Positions 20,751-30,217 of a stretch of 46,616 bases of DNA are shown piece after piece. The stretch is taken from NCBI RefSeq assembly GCF_016428875.1, contig NZ_JAELTO010000023.1:1-46616 (forward strand), in the 5' to 3' direction. The stretch's first letter is position 1; every line of letters starts with the position of its first letter. The notes under the pieces were generated by a model that worked only from the letters and a program-made list of their open reading frames with translations, was not told the DNA's origin and did not search any database. The DNA comes from Xylophilus sp. ASV27. GTDB lineage: Bacteria; Pseudomonadota; Gammaproteobacteria; Burkholderiales; Burkholderiaceae_C. A program made the translations under genes and the position numbers.

Positions 20751-22040
20751 CTAGCGCAGCCGGCGCACCGCGAATGCGTCCACCGGCTCGGCCCGGTTGC
20801 CCCAGGCGTTGCGCACGAAGGTGCTCACCGCCGCGACCTCTTCATCGTCGAGCACATGGAGGAAGGGCGGCATTCCGAGCGGCCGCGGATTGCCGGCCGT
20901 CTGCGCCTGGAAGCCGCCGTTGAGCACCATCTGCACCACGTTGGCGGGAGGCGACAGCAACACCGCCCGATTGCCGGCCAGCGGCGGGAACAGACCCGCC
21001 TTGCCCTCCCCCTGGTCGCCATGGCATTGGGCGCACTGCCTGCTGTAGATGCGGCTTCCGCGCTCCATCGCCTGCGCGTCGGCGGCCCGCGGTGCGGGCC
21101 GGGGGCTGCCGTCCTGCGGCAGCGCGCGCAGGTAGACCGCCATCGCGCGCAGGTCCGCCGCGCTCAGGTACTGGGTGCTGTTGTTGACCACTTCGCCCAT
21201 CGGGCCCATGGCCGAGCCACGCGGCGCCACGCCGGTCTGCAGCAGTTGCACCACCTCCTCCAGCGGCCAGTCGGCCAGCCCCGCCTCATGCGGCAAGTGC
21301 AACGAGGGCGCATACCAGTTCTGCCCCGGCATCAGGCCGCCGCCCAATGCCTGCGCAGCCGAACTGGCCCCCAGCGCATTGCGCGGGCTGTGGCAGGCGC
21401 TGCAGTGCGCGAGCCCCTGGACCAGATAGGCGCCGCGGTTCCATTCGGCGGACTGCGCGGGCTCCGGCGTGAAGCTGCCGGGGGTGAAGAACAGCGCCCG
21501 CCAGACCGCCATGGCCAGCGCGGTGTTGTAGGGAAAGCCGACCTCGTGCGGGCGGTTGCGCTGGCCCGAGGGCGGCACCGACAGCAGATAGGCATAGATG
21601 GCGTCCGAGTCCTCGCGCGTGACCTGCGTGTAGTTGGGGTACGGGAAGGCCGGATACAGCATGCGGCCGTCGCGCGAGCGGCCGTGGTGCATGGCGCGCC
21701 AGAACTCGGCCGCCGACCAGCGGCCGATGCCGGCCTCGGCGTCCGAGGTGATGTTGGGCGTGTAGACGGTTCCGAACGGCGTCGCCAGCGCCAGCCCGCC
21801 GGCAAACGGCTGGCTGCCCTGCGGCGTATGGCAGGCGATGCAGTCGCCGGCGCGCGCCAGGTACTCGCCGCGCTGGATCTGCTGGGCGCTGGGCGCAAAG
21901 GGCTGTGCCGGCTGGGCCATGGGCTCCTCGCCGCGCCGGGCCAGCGCAAAAACCGTCGCCACGGCCGCGCCGATCAGCGCCGCGAGCACCAGCACGACAA
22001 GCAGCGCGCGGCGGTAGGGGGTGGAGTGCAGGAGCGTCAT
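20751..22040 (-). CDS. membrane-anchored triheme c-type cytochrome
   Basis: The 429-residue protein begins with a short basic segment and one hydrophobic helix (ALLVVLVLAALIGAAVATVFAL), suitable as an uncleaved anchor or signal. It has three CxxCH heme motifs: CIACH at 67-71, CSACH near 213 and CAQCH near 333. The pattern resembles the cytochrome subunit of membrane-bound alcohol, gluconate or aldehyde dehydrogenases: FAGGLALATPFGTVYTPNIT, MHHGRSRDGRMLYPAFPYPNYT and GMPPFLHVLDDEEVAAVSTFVRNAWG. Such subunits pass electrons from a periplasmic dehydrogenase to the quinone or oxidase pool. No dehydrogenase gene is adjacent. It follows the diheme cytochrome by 10 bases. Confidence 0.87.
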   Translation of the reverse strand: MTLLHSTPYRRALLVVLVLAALIGAAVATVFALARRGEEPMAQPAQPFAPSAQQIQRGEYLARAGDCIACHTPQGSQPFAGGLALATPFGTVYTPNITSDAEAGIGRWSAAEFWRAMHHGRSRDGRMLYPAFPYPNYTQVTREDSDAIYAYLLSVPPSGQRNRPHEVGFPYNTALAMAVWRALFFTPGSFTPEPAQSAEWNRGAYLVQGLAHCSACHSPRNALGASSAAQALGGGLMPGQNWYAPSLHLPHEAGLADWPLEEVVQLLQTGVAPRGSAMGPMGEVVNNSTQYLSAADLRAMAVYLRALPQDGSPRPAPRAADAQAMERGSRIYSRQCAQCHGDQGEGKAGLFPPLAGNRAVLLSPPANVVQMVLNGGFQAQTAGNPRPLGMPPFLHVLDDEEVAAVSTFVRNAWGNRAEPVDAFAVRRLR

Positions 22041-22050
22041 GTGCGCGCTC

Positions 22051-22773
22051 CTAGCCGCCCAGGCCGCCGCAAGGCGTGGGCAAAGGTCCGGGCAGCGCGG
22101 ACGCCGGCGTGGTGTCGGCCGGCAGCGCCTGGGACGACAGCCAGGTGGATACCGCGCTCACGTCCGCGGGCGTCAGGCGCGCGGAGGTGCGGGCCATGCA
22201 GTCGGGCGCATGCGCCTTGCGCAGCCCGTTCTTGAAGGCGCCGAGCTGCGCATTGAGGTAGTCGCGCGGCAGGCCCAGCAGCCCCGGGATGAAGGGCGCG
22301 ACGCCGGTCATGCGCTCGCCGTGGCACTGCACGCAGGCGGGAATGCCCAGCGCCGCGTCGCCAGCGTGCACCAGTTGGCGGCCGCGCTCCAGCACCTCGG
22401 CCGGAGCGCCGGCGGTCTGCGGCGGCGGGTACGGCAGGTGCTGGCGCGCGAAATAGGCGGCCATCTCGCGCAGGTAGCCGTCGTCCAGGTTGCGCAGAAG
22501 GTGCGCCATGGGCGCGTAGTGCCGGCGCCCGTCGCGAAAGTTGACCAACTGGTTGAACAGATAGCCCTCGGGCTTGCCGGCGATGCGCGGAAAGTAGCCA
22601 TGGTTGGTGGCGCGCCCCTCGGCGCCGTGGCAGGCGGTGCAGGCGGCCACGCGCGGCGCCATCGAGGCATCGGCCACCGCTGGCGCGGGCGGGGTTCGGT
22701 CTTGCGGCTGCGCCAGGGCGGGAATCGCCGCCAGGGCGCATGCCGCGAAAACGGCGGATGGCAGGAGGGTCAT
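22051..22773 (-). CDS. diheme cytochrome c4-like protein
   Basis: The 240-residue protein has a signal peptide (cleavage expected near ALAQP). It has two class I heme domains with CTACH at 45-49 and CVQCH at 148-152, in the c4 layout (GYFPRIAGKPEGYLFNQLVNFRDG; MAAYFARQHLP; LERGRQLVHAGD). Cytochromes c4 are periplasmic electron carriers to terminal oxidases. It is the first gene of a three-gene unit with the triheme cytochrome and the thioredoxin-like protein. The pairing suggests one electron-transfer module fed by a dehydrogenase encoded elsewhere (inference). Confidence 0.85.
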   Translation of the reverse strand: MTLLPSAVFAACALAAIPALAQPQDRTPPAPAVADASMAPRVAACTACHGAEGRATNHGYFPRIAGKPEGYLFNQLVNFRDGRRHYAPMAHLLRNLDDGYLREMAAYFARQHLPYPPPQTAGAPAEVLERGRQLVHAGDAALGIPACVQCHGERMTGVAPFIPGLLGLPRDYLNAQLGAFKNGLRKAHAPDCMARTSARLTPADVSAVSTWLSSQALPADTTPASALPGPLPTPCGGLGG

Positions 22774-22861
22774 GGGTTGTCTTCTATGTGGTTATCGCGC
22801 GACTTTAGCCCCGCCTCGGTGCAAAACGCCCTGGACATATTGCCCCAGTCTGGTGCGCAGG

Positions 22862-24493
22862 CTAGGCCGCGGCCGCCACCAGTTGCCGCGTGTAAGGATG
22901 CCGGGGCGCGTCCAGCACCTGCGCCACCGGCCCGGCCTCGACGATCTCGCCGTGGCGCATGGCGATCACGTCATGCGCCATGGCGCGCACCACGTCCACG
23001 TCGTGGGTGATCAGCAGGTAGGCCAGGCCGTGCTGCTTCTGCAGGCGCTGCAGCAGGCCCAGCACCTGCTTCTGGATGGTCACGTCGAGCGCGCTGGTCG
23101 GCTCGTCCAGCACCAGCAGTTCGGGCTCGACGATCAGCGCGCGCGCCACCGCGATGCGCTGGCGCTGGCCGCCGGAGAACGCGTGCGGGTAGCGCTCGAG
23201 CAGGCCCGGGAACTGCGCTTCGGTCAGGCCCACCTCGGCCAGGATGGCCCTTGCGCGGGCTTCACGCGCGGCGGCGCCCAGGCCCGGCTGGTGCACGCGC
23301 AGGCCCTCGCCCACGATCTCGCCAACGGTCATGCGCGGCGACAGCGAGGAGAACGGGTCCTGGAACACCACCTGCACGCGCCGGCGCAGCTCGCGGTCCT
23401 GCGCCCGGCCCTGGCCCCAGCGGCCGCCCGCCACCTCCAGCAGGCCGCTGCTGGGCAGCAGGCCCAGGGCGGCCAGCGCCAGGGTCGACTTGCCCGAGCC
23501 GGACTCGCCCACCACGCCCAGGGTCCGCCCGGGCTGCAGGCGCAGGTCGGCGCCACGCACGGCGATGAACCGGTCGCGCCCGAACCAGCCGCGCAGGCCG
23601 GGGCGCGGCACGGGGTAGCTCACCTGCAGGCCGCGCGCCTCCAGCAGCGCCGGCGCGCCGGGCGGCGCGGGGGTGTCGATCACGTCGCGCGTGGGCACGC
23701 TGTCGAGCAGGCGGCGGGTGTAGGGGTGCTGCGGCGCGGCGAAGACGTCCGCCACCGGGCCGTGCTCGACGATGTGCCCGTTTTCCATCACCGCGACCCG
23801 GTCGGCGAAGCGCCGCACCAGATGCAGGTCATGGGTGATCAGCAGCACCGCCATGCCGTTGTCGCGCTGCAGTTGCGACAGCAGGTCGAGGATCTGCCCG
23901 CGCAGCGTGACGTCCAGCGCCGTGGTCGGCTCGTCGGCCAGCAGCAGGCGCGGCCGGCAGGCCAGCGCCATGGCGATCATGGCGCGCTGGCGCTGGCCGC
24001 CAGAGAGCTGGTGCGGATAGCTGCGGGCCCGCCGCTCGGGCTCGGGAATGCCGGTCTTTGCTATTAATTCAATAGCTAGAAGCCTGGATTCTTCCTGGGC
24101 CAGACCCTTTTTCAGCTGCAAAACCTCGGCAATCTGCTCGCCGACGGTGAGCAGCGGGTTCAGCGCCGTCATCGGCTCCTGGAAGATCATGGCGATCTCG
24201 CGCCCGCGCACGCCGCGCAACTGGCGCTCGGGCAGGGCCAGCAGATCGCGCGGCGTCTTGTCGGCCACCTCTTCGAGGCCGGCGAACCGGGCCGATCCGC
24301 CGTACTGCGCCTCTGGCACCAGGCGCAGCAGGCTCAGCGCCGACACGGTCTTGCCCGAGCCGGATTCGCCCACCAGCGCCAGCTTTTCACCGGCCTGCAA
24401 ATGGAAGTCGATGCCGTGCACCACCTCCTTGCCGCCAAAGGACACGCGCAGCTGGCGCACGTCCAGCAGAGGCGAACCGGGCGCCGCGCTCAT
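22862..24493 (-). CDS. yejF: dual-ATPase subunit of a peptide ABC transporter (YejF-like)
   Basis: The 543-residue protein fuses two OppD/OppF-like ATPases. The first has Walker A GESGSGKT at about 40-50, [17 protein letters not shown] and [13 protein letters not shown]. The second has GESGSGKS near 326, [17 protein letters not shown] and [14 protein letters not shown]. It energises import through YejBE; E. coli YejABEF takes up peptides and microcin C. About residues 127-146 ([20 protein letters not shown]) are encoded by the dispersed palindromic repeat. Compared from memory with E. coli YejF the spacing is unchanged, so the repeat seems to have replaced the native helix. ATG 24493 overlaps the yejE stop. 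Confidence 0.92.
   Translation of the reverse strand: MSAAPGSPLLDVRQLRVSFGGKEVVHGIDFHLQAGEKLALVGESGSGKTVSALSLLRLVPEAQYGGSARFAGLEEVADKTPRDLLALPERQLRGVRGREIAMIFQEPMTALNPLLTVGEQIAEVLQLKKGLAQEESRLLAIELIAKTGIPEPERRARSYPHQLSGGQRQRAMIAMALACRPRLLLADEPTTALDVTLRGQILDLLSQLQRDNGMAVLLITHDLHLVRRFADRVAVMENGHIVEHGPVADVFAAPQHPYTRRLLDSVPTRDVIDTPAPPGAPALLEARGLQVSYPVPRPGLRGWFGRDRFIAVRGADLRLQPGRTLGVVGESGSGKSTLALAALGLLPSSGLLEVAGGRWGQGRAQDRELRRRVQVVFQDPFSSLSPRMTVGEIVGEGLRVHQPGLGAAAREARARAILAEVGLTEAQFPGLLERYPHAFSGGQRQRIAVARALIVEPELLVLDEPTSALDVTIQKQVLGLLQRLQKQHGLAYLLITHDVDVVRAMAHDVIAMRHGEIVEAGPVAQVLDAPRHPYTRQLVAAAA
24057..24113 (-). repeat. dispersed palindromic repeat, copy C (inside yejF)
   Basis: On the minus strand it reads AAAAAGGGTCTGGCCCAGG, a short loop, then CCAGGCTTCTAGCTATT, with a good second hairpin GCTAT-7-ATAGC near 24060-24076. 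It has the same orientation and frame as copies B and E and encodes [17 protein letters not shown]. Confidence 0.9.
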
Positions 24494-25608
24494 GTGTGGG
24501 CCTTTCGGGGATCGAGTGCATCGCGCAGGGCGTCGCCCATGAAGGTCAGCAGCAGCAGCGTGACCACCAGCACCGCGAAGGTGGACAGCGAAATCCACCA
24601 GGCGTCGATACTGCCCTTGCCCTGGCTGAGCAGTTCCCCGAGCGAGGGCGTGCCCGGCGGCACGCCCAGGCCCAGGAAGTCGAGGGAGGTCAGCGCCAGG
24701 ATCGCGGCGCTCATGCGGAACGGCAGGAAGGTCACCACCGGCGTCATGCTGTTGGGCAGGATGTGGCGGCGGATGATGTCCAGATGGCCCACGCCGAGCG
24801 CACGCGCGGCCTTGACGTAGTCGAGCTGCCGGTTGCGCAGGAATTCGGCCCGCACGTAGTCCGACAGGCCCATCCAGCCGAACAGGCTCAGCAGCACCAG
24901 CAGCAGCGCGACGCTGGGCGCGAAGATGGCGCTGAAGATGATCAGCAGGTACAGCTCGGGCATCGAACTCCAGATCTCGATGAAGCGCTGGAACGCCAGA
25001 TCGGTCCTGCCGCCGAAGTAGCCCTGCACGGCGCCGGTGACCACGCCCAGCACCACGCCGACGGCGGTGAGCGCCAGCGCGAACAGCACGCTCACGCGAA
25101 AGCCGTAGATCAGCTGCGCCAGCAGGTCGCGCCCGCGGTCGTCCGTGCCCAGCCAGTTGTCGCGCGTCGGCGCCGCCGGGTTGGGCGACTTGGCGAAGTA
25201 GTTGATCGTCCTGGCGCCGTAGGGGTTGGGCGGGTACAGCGCCCAGTTGCCCGGCTGTGCCAGGCGCTCGCGGATGAAGGGGTCGAGGTAGTCGGTCGGC
25301 GTCTGGAAGTCGCCGCCGAACACCGTCTCGGGGTAGTCGCGCACGATCGGGAAATAGGTCTTGCCCTCGTAGCGCACGAGCAGCGGCCGGTCGTTGGACA
25401 GCAGCTCGGCGCCCAGGCTCAGCACCACCAGCACGCAGAACACGAGCAGGCTCCAGTAGCCCAGCCGGTTGCGGCGAAAGCGCTGCCAGGCACGCCGGCC
25501 CGGCGAGACCGACACGGCGGCGTCCGTCGGCAGGCCGCTGCGCTGCGGGCCGGGCCCCGAGGCGCCGGGAACGTCAGTCGAACTTGACACGCGGGTCCAC
25601 CCAGACAT
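24490..25608 (-). CDS. yejE: peptide ABC transporter permease (YejE-like)
   Basis: The 372-residue inner-membrane permease has an N-terminal cytoplasmic segment, one helix (YWSLLVFCVLVVLSLGAELL), a periplasmic insertion with YFPIVRDYPETVFGGDFQTP typical of YejE, and then the binding-protein-dependent transport domain. The coupling motif is in YVRAEFLRNRQLDYVKAARALG. ATG 25608 overlaps the yejB 3' end by 35 bases. A GTG at 25590 with GGTGG upstream is an alternative start. It lies between yejB and yejF with overlapping ends, indicating translational coupling. Confidence 0.93.
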   Translation of the reverse strand: MSGWTRVSSSTDVPGASGPGPQRSGLPTDAAVSVSPGRRAWQRFRRNRLGYWSLLVFCVLVVLSLGAELLSNDRPLLVRYEGKTYFPIVRDYPETVFGGDFQTPTDYLDPFIRERLAQPGNWALYPPNPYGARTINYFAKSPNPAAPTRDNWLGTDDRGRDLLAQLIYGFRVSVLFALALTAVGVVLGVVTGAVQGYFGGRTDLAFQRFIEIWSSMPELYLLIIFSAIFAPSVALLLVLLSLFGWMGLSDYVRAEFLRNRQLDYVKAARALGVGHLDIIRRHILPNSMTPVVTFLPFRMSAAILALTSLDFLGLGVPPGTPSLGELLSQGKGSIDAWWISLSTFAVLVVTLLLLTFMGDALRDALDPRKAHT

Positions 25609-26608
25609 AGGAGAGATCGGAAATCAGCTTGGTCACCAGGCCGATCAGCGTGAACAGGTAGAGCGTGCCCAGCACCACGGGATAGTCGCGCCGGATCACG
25701 CTGTCATAGCTCAGCAGGCCCAGGCCGTCGAGCGAGAACAGGGTCTCGATCAGCAGCGAGCCGGTGAAGAAGGCGCCGATGAAGGCGGCCGGAAAGCCGG
25801 TGATGATCGGGATCAGCGCATTGCGCAACACGTGCTTCCAGAGCACCTGGCGCTCGGACAGGCCCTTGGCGCGGGCGGTCAGCACGTACTGCTTGCGGAT
25901 CTCTTCCAGGAAGGCGTTCTTGGTGAGCATGGCCGTCACGGCAAAGCTGCCGGCGACCATGGCCGTGACCGGCAGCGCGATGTGCCAGAGGTAGTCGGTG
26001 ATCTTCGCGCCCAGGCTCAGTTCGTCCCAGTTGGCCGAGGTCAGGCCGCGCAGCGGGAACCACTGCAGCTGGCCGCCAAAGATCACCAGCAGCGCCACGC
26101 CGAGCACGAAACCCGGAATGGCATAGCCCACCAGCACGATCAGGGTGGTGATGAAGTCGAAGCGCGAGCCGGCCCGCACCGCCTTGGCCACGCCCAGCGG
26201 CACCGCCACCAGGTAGCTGATGAAGAAGGTCCACAGGCCCAGGCTGATGGAGACCGGCAGCTTCTCGCGGATCAGTTGCCACACATCCTTGTTCTGGAAG
26301 AAGCTGCGGCCCAGGTCGAAGCGCGCGAACTGGCCCAGCATCTGGATGAAGCGCTCGTGCGCGGGCTTGTCGAAGCCGTACAGCGCCTTGATCTGCTCGA
26401 TGCGCTTGGGGTCCACGCCCTGGGCGCCGCGGTAGCCGAGGCCGCCGCCCTCGGCCCCGCTGCCGCCGCGCACACCGGCCTTGGCCTCGGCCAGGTACTG
26501 CTCCACCGGCCCGCCCGGCACGAACTGGATCACGCAGAAGGTGATCAGGATCACGCCGAACAGCGTGGGCACCATGAGCAGCAGGCGTTTGAGGATGTAG
26601 GCCAGCAT
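25574..26608 (-). CDS. yejB: peptide ABC transporter permease (YejB-like)
   Basis: The 344-residue permease begins MLAYILKRLLLMVPTLFGVI, the classic DppB/OppB/YejB N-terminus. It has the YejB insertion (GGPVEQYLAEAKAG... GLGYRGAQGVDP) and the EAA-like coupling region KQYVLTARAKGLSERQVLWKHVLRNALIP. It forms the heteromeric channel with YejE. It starts 10 bases after the yejA stop and overlaps yejE. Confidence 0.94.
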   Translation of the reverse strand: MLAYILKRLLLMVPTLFGVILITFCVIQFVPGGPVEQYLAEAKAGVRGGSGAEGGGLGYRGAQGVDPKRIEQIKALYGFDKPAHERFIQMLGQFARFDLGRSFFQNKDVWQLIREKLPVSISLGLWTFFISYLVAVPLGVAKAVRAGSRFDFITTLIVLVGYAIPGFVLGVALLVIFGGQLQWFPLRGLTSANWDELSLGAKITDYLWHIALPVTAMVAGSFAVTAMLTKNAFLEEIRKQYVLTARAKGLSERQVLWKHVLRNALIPIITGFPAAFIGAFFTGSLLIETLFSLDGLGLLSYDSVIRRDYPVVLGTLYLFTLIGLVTKLISDLSYVWVDPRVKFD

Positions 26609-26618
26609 GGAATGTGTC

Positions 26619-28442
26619 CTAGGGCTTGGCGGGAGGCTTGGCGGCCCACCAGGTTTCGATCACCCACAGCTCGGGCGTGCTGGTGTAGGGCGGCATGCCG
26701 GCGGCGGGCATGGCCAGCCGCCAGGCGTTGTAGACCATGCGATGGGTCGGGGCCGACCATTGCGGGATCAGGTAGTGGCCGTGGGCGATCACGCGCTCCA
26801 GCGCACGGCAGGCGGGCAGCAGCTCGGCCTTGGTCCGGGCCCCGACCATGCGGGTGATCAGCGCGTCCACCGCCGGGCTGGAGACTCCCATGTAGTTGCC
26901 CGAATCCTCCGTCCTGGCCGCTTTGCTGCCGAAGATGTCCGCGTATTCCTGGCCCGGACTGTGGGTGCCGGGGAAGTTGATGGTGGTGATGTCGAAGTCG
27001 AACTTCTGCAGCCGCTGCTGGTAGAGCGCGAAGTCCACGCCGCGGTAGTTGAGCGTGATGCCCAGCTTCTCCAGGTTGCGCGCCCAGGCCGACTCGGTGC
27101 GCCCGCCGCCCTCGCCGGCGCCCAGGTATTCGAGCACCATGGGCTGGCCCTTGGCATTGCGCAACTGCCCGCCCTGCACCGTCCAGCCTGCCTGCTGGAG
27201 CAGCGCCTGGGCCTGGCGCAGGTTGCCGCGCAGGGAGCTGTCGCCATCGGTGCGCGGCGGCTGGGCCATCGGGCCGAAGGTCGCGGCCGGCAACTGGGCC
27301 TTCCAGGGTTCGAGCAGCGCCAGTTCCTCCGGCGCGGGCAGGCCCTTGGCGGCGCACTCGGTGTTGCCGAACAGCCCGTTCACGCGCTGGTAGGCGCCGT
27401 AGAACATCTGCCGGTTCATCCACTCGTAGTCGAACGCCAGGCCCAGCGCCTGCCGCACGCGCGGGTCGGCCAGCAGGGGGCGCCGCGTGTTGAGCACATA
27501 GCTCTGGAAGCCGGTCGGCAGCAGGTGGCGGAATTCACCCTTGACCAGTTCGCCCGAATCGAACTTGCGGCCGGTCAGCCGGCGCGCCCAGTCGCCGGCC
27601 GAGTAGAAACGCATGATGTCGAACTCGCCGGCCTTCAGCGCCTCCAGCCGCGCGGTGTTGTCGGCGTAGATCTTGATCGTGATGCGGTCGAAGTTGTCGG
27701 CGCCGCGCTTGACGTTGAGGTCGCGCGCCCAGTAGTCCTTGTCGCGCACATAGGTGATGTCCTTGCCGAAGCGCACCGGGCCGATGCGGTAGGGACCGCT
27801 GCCGATGGGCGTGTCCGTCACCACCTGGTCGAAGGGCTTGGCCTTGCCGTTTTCCACGCCCCATTGCCGGCTGAAGACCGGCAGCCCGCCGACGGTCAGG
27901 GGCAGCTCACGGTTGGGCTTGCGGAAACGGAAGCGCACCGTGCGCGCATCCAGCACATCGCAGCCCGCCACGTCCTCCAGCAGGGTCTTGTAGCCCGGCG
28001 AGGTGAAGGGCCCGATCAGGGTCTCGAAGCTGTGCCGGACGTCGGCCGCGAGCACCGGGTCGCCGTTGTGGAAGCGCGCCTGCGGCCGGATGCGGAAGGT
28101 GGCCGAGAGACCGTCGGGCGCCACCTCCACGTCCTCGGCCAGCAGGCCATAGCCCGAGCCGGTCTCGTCCAGCGAACCGGTGAGCAGCGAGTCGAACATC
28201 AGCTCCGCCAGATAGGCCGGCGCGCTGCCCTTGATGGTGAACGGGTTGTACTTGTCGAAGATGGAGACGCGCAGATTGCTCACCAGCCGCAACTCGCCGC
28301 CCTTGGGGGCGTCGACGTTCACATAGTCGAAATGGGCGAAGCCCGGCGGGTACTTCAGGTCGCCCCAGGGCGCATAGCCATGGGCGGCCCACGACGGCAG
28401 TGACGCGCTCCACAGGAGCAGGGACATTAGCAAAACCCGCAT
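26619..28442 (-). CDS. yejA: peptide ABC transporter periplasmic binding protein (YejA-like)
   Basis: The 607-residue SBP_bac_5 protein carries a signal peptide ([22 protein letters not shown]). It then shows YejA features: [24 protein letters not shown], then the ligand-domain motifs [17 protein letters not shown] and [19 protein letters not shown]-like text. It captures peptides for YejBEF in the periplasm. It is first in the yejABEF operon. Its ATG lies only 47 bases from that of the divergent fabI, so the two promoters must overlap. Confidence 0.94.
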   Translation of the reverse strand: MRVLLMSLLLWSASLPSWAAHGYAPWGDLKYPPGFAHFDYVNVDAPKGGELRLVSNLRVSIFDKYNPFTIKGSAPAYLAELMFDSLLTGSLDETGSGYGLLAEDVEVAPDGLSATFRIRPQARFHNGDPVLAADVRHSFETLIGPFTSPGYKTLLEDVAGCDVLDARTVRFRFRKPNRELPLTVGGLPVFSRQWGVENGKAKPFDQVVTDTPIGSGPYRIGPVRFGKDITYVRDKDYWARDLNVKRGADNFDRITIKIYADNTARLEALKAGEFDIMRFYSAGDWARRLTGRKFDSGELVKGEFRHLLPTGFQSYVLNTRRPLLADPRVRQALGLAFDYEWMNRQMFYGAYQRVNGLFGNTECAAKGLPAPEELALLEPWKAQLPAATFGPMAQPPRTDGDSSLRGNLRQAQALLQQAGWTVQGGQLRNAKGQPMVLEYLGAGEGGGRTESAWARNLEKLGITLNYRGVDFALYQQRLQKFDFDITTINFPGTHSPGQEYADIFGSKAARTEDSGNYMGVSSPAVDALITRMVGARTKAELLPACRALERVIAHGHYLIPQWSAPTHRMVYNAWRLAMPAAGMPPYTSTPELWVIETWWAAKPPAKP

Positions 28443-28489
28443 GCGACAATTCTGCTGGATTTTTCAAGCGTTATTTCGGAGTTAGACAT

Positions 28490-29284
28490 ATGGGTTTTCT
28501 TGCCGGCAAGAAGCTGCTGATCACGGGTGTGCTGTCCAACCGTTCGATTGCCTACGGCATCGCCAGGGCCTGCCATGCGCAGGGTGCCGAGCTGGCCTTC
28601 AGCTATGTCGGCGAACGCTTCAAGGACCGCATCACCGAGTTCGCGGCCGAATTCGACTCCAAGCTGGTGTTCGACTGCGACGTCGGCGATGACGCCCAGA
28701 TCGACAAGCTGTTCGCCGACCTGGCGCAGAGCTGGCCCCGGTTCGACGGCTTCGTGCACAGCATCGGCTATGCGCCGCGCGAGGCGATCGGCGGCGACTT
28801 CCTCGACGGCCTGTCGCGCGAGGGCTTCAGGATCGCGCACGACATCAGCGCCTACAGCTTTCCGGCCATGGCCAAGGCCGCCCTGCCCTACCTCAACGAC
28901 AAGTCGGCGCTGCTGACCCTGACCTACCTCGGCGCCATGCGCGCGCTGCCCAACTACAACACCATGGGCCTGGCCAAGGCCTCGCTCGAAGCCTCGGTGC
29001 GCTACCTGGCCGAGTCGCTCGGCCCCAGGGGCATGCGCGTCAACGGCATCAGCGCCGGCCCGATCAAGACCCTGGCGGCCAGCGGCATCAAGGACTTCGG
29101 CAAGCTGCTGTCGGCCGTGACCCGGGTGGCGCCGATCCGCCGCAACGTGACCATCGAAGACGTGGGCAACGTCGCCGCCTTCCTGCTGTCGGACATGGCC
29201 GGCGGCGTCAGCGCCGAGATCGTCTACGTCGATGGCGGCTTCAGCCACGTGGCCGGCGGTGTCGCAGACCCCTCCGCCGACTGA
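28490..29284 (+). CDS. fabI: enoyl-[acyl-carrier-protein] reductase (NADH)
   Basis: FabI completes each fatty-acid elongation cycle by reducing trans-2-enoyl-ACP. The 264-residue SDR-type enzyme has [15 protein letters not shown] for cofactor binding, the VHSIGYAP motif, and the active-site pair in [12 protein letters not shown] (Tyr-x6-Lys), followed by [16 protein letters not shown]. The start at ATG 28490 behind CGGAG fits the family ([14 protein letters not shown]). A palindromic repeat copy starts 11 bases after its stop. Confidence 0.96.
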   Translation: MGFLAGKKLLITGVLSNRSIAYGIARACHAQGAELAFSYVGERFKDRITEFAAEFDSKLVFDCDVGDDAQIDKLFADLAQSWPRFDGFVHSIGYAPREAIGGDFLDGLSREGFRIAHDISAYSFPAMAKAALPYLNDKSALLTLTYLGAMRALPNYNTMGLAKASLEASVRYLAESLGPRGMRVNGISAGPIKTLAASGIKDFGKLLSAVTRVAPIRRNVTIEDVGNVAAFLLSDMAGGVSAEIVYVDGGFSHVAGGVADPSAD

Positions 29285-29294
29285 TTTTCAAGAG

Positions 29295-29351
29295 AAAAGT
29301 GGCTGTAGCCTAGGTGATACCTGGGCTTCTAGCTATATTTTAAATAGCAAA
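29295..29351 (+). repeat. dispersed palindromic repeat, copy D (between fabI and ligE)
   Basis: It reads AAAAGTGGCTGTAGCCTAGG, a TGATA loop, then CCTGGGCTTCTAGCTATA and an intact second hairpin GCTAT-ATTTTAA-ATAGC ending CAAA. It fills nearly the whole 69-base gap between fabI and the next gene. It supplies the in-frame TAG (29345-29347) that limits the upstream extent of the ligase frame. Confidence 0.93.
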
Positions 29352-29353
29352 CC

Positions 29354-30196
29354 TTGGACCGAAGAAGTCTGCTGGCCGCACTGCTGGCCAGCGCCGCCAC
29401 CCCGCTGCTGGCCGGCGTGCCGCCCGCGCTGATGCTGGCCAACGTGTACCGCCCCGGCCTGCCGCTGGCCGACTACTGGGTCAGCGAGAAGATGGATGGC
29501 GTGCGCGGCTACTGGGATGGCCGCGCGCTCTGGACGCGCGGCGGCGAGAAAGTGCATGCGCCAGCCTGGTTCACCAAGGACTGGCCGGCAGTGCCGCTGG
29601 ACGGCGAACTCTGGGCCGGCCGCGGCCAGTTCGCAAAGGCCGCATCGACCGTGCGCCAGCAGGTGCCCAACGAGCAGGCCTGGCGCGGCTTGCGCTTCAT
29701 GGTGTTCGACCTGCCCGGCCACGGCGGCCCGTTCAACGAACGCCTGGCGGTGCTCAACGGCCTGCTCTCCAAGCTCGATTCGCCCTACGCCCGGCCCGTG
29801 GCGCAGAGCCGCGTGGCCAGCCACGAAGCGCTGATGAAGCTGTTGCAGAGCACCGTGCACGCCGGCGGCGAGGGTCTGATGCTGCACCGTGGCGGTTCGC
29901 TCTACAAGGCCGAGCGCAACGACGACCTGCTCAAGCTCAAGCTCCATGAAGACGCCGATGCGCGCGTGGTGGGCCACCTGCCCGGCCAGGGCAAGTACGC
30001 CGGCATGCTGGGCGCGCTGCTGGTGGAGACGCCGGACGGCCGGCGCTTTCGGATCGGTTCGGGCCTGAGCGACGCCCAGCGGCGCCATCCGCCCGCCGTC
30101 GGCACCTGGATCAGCTACCGCCTGCGCGGCACGCACGACAGCGGGCTGCCGCGCTTTGCCACCTTTCTGCGGGAACGGCCTGATCTGGGCCCTTGA
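29354..30196 (+). CDS. ATP-dependent DNA ligase, probably exported (LigE type)
   Basis: The 280-residue product has the covalent nucleotidyltransferase motifs of small bacterial ligases. Motif I is KMDG at 46-49 with VRGYWDG after it. DGELWAGRGQF, RFMVFDLPG, EGLMLHRGGSLYK and DDLLKLKLHEDADARVV (motif V) follow, then a C-terminal OB-fold. The first 21 residues (DRRSLLAALLASAATPLLAG) look like a Sec or Tat-like signal, as in LigE proteins, which are held to act in the periplasm on incoming or extracellular DNA. The only upstream start codon is TTG 29354, two bases after a palindromic repeat. No Shine-Dalgarno is visible, so the native start region may have been replaced. Confidence 0.82.
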   Translation: MDRRSLLAALLASAATPLLAGVPPALMLANVYRPGLPLADYWVSEKMDGVRGYWDGRALWTRGGEKVHAPAWFTKDWPAVPLDGELWAGRGQFAKAASTVRQQVPNEQAWRGLRFMVFDLPGHGGPFNERLAVLNGLLSKLDSPYARPVAQSRVASHEALMKLLQSTVHAGGEGLMLHRGGSLYKAERNDDLLKLKLHEDADARVVGHLPGQGKYAGMLGALLVETPDGRRFRIGSGLSDAQRRHPPAVGTWISYRLRGTHDSGLPRFATFLRERPDLGP

Positions 30197-30217
30197 CGGG
30201 GCCCTTGAGCGCCGCCT

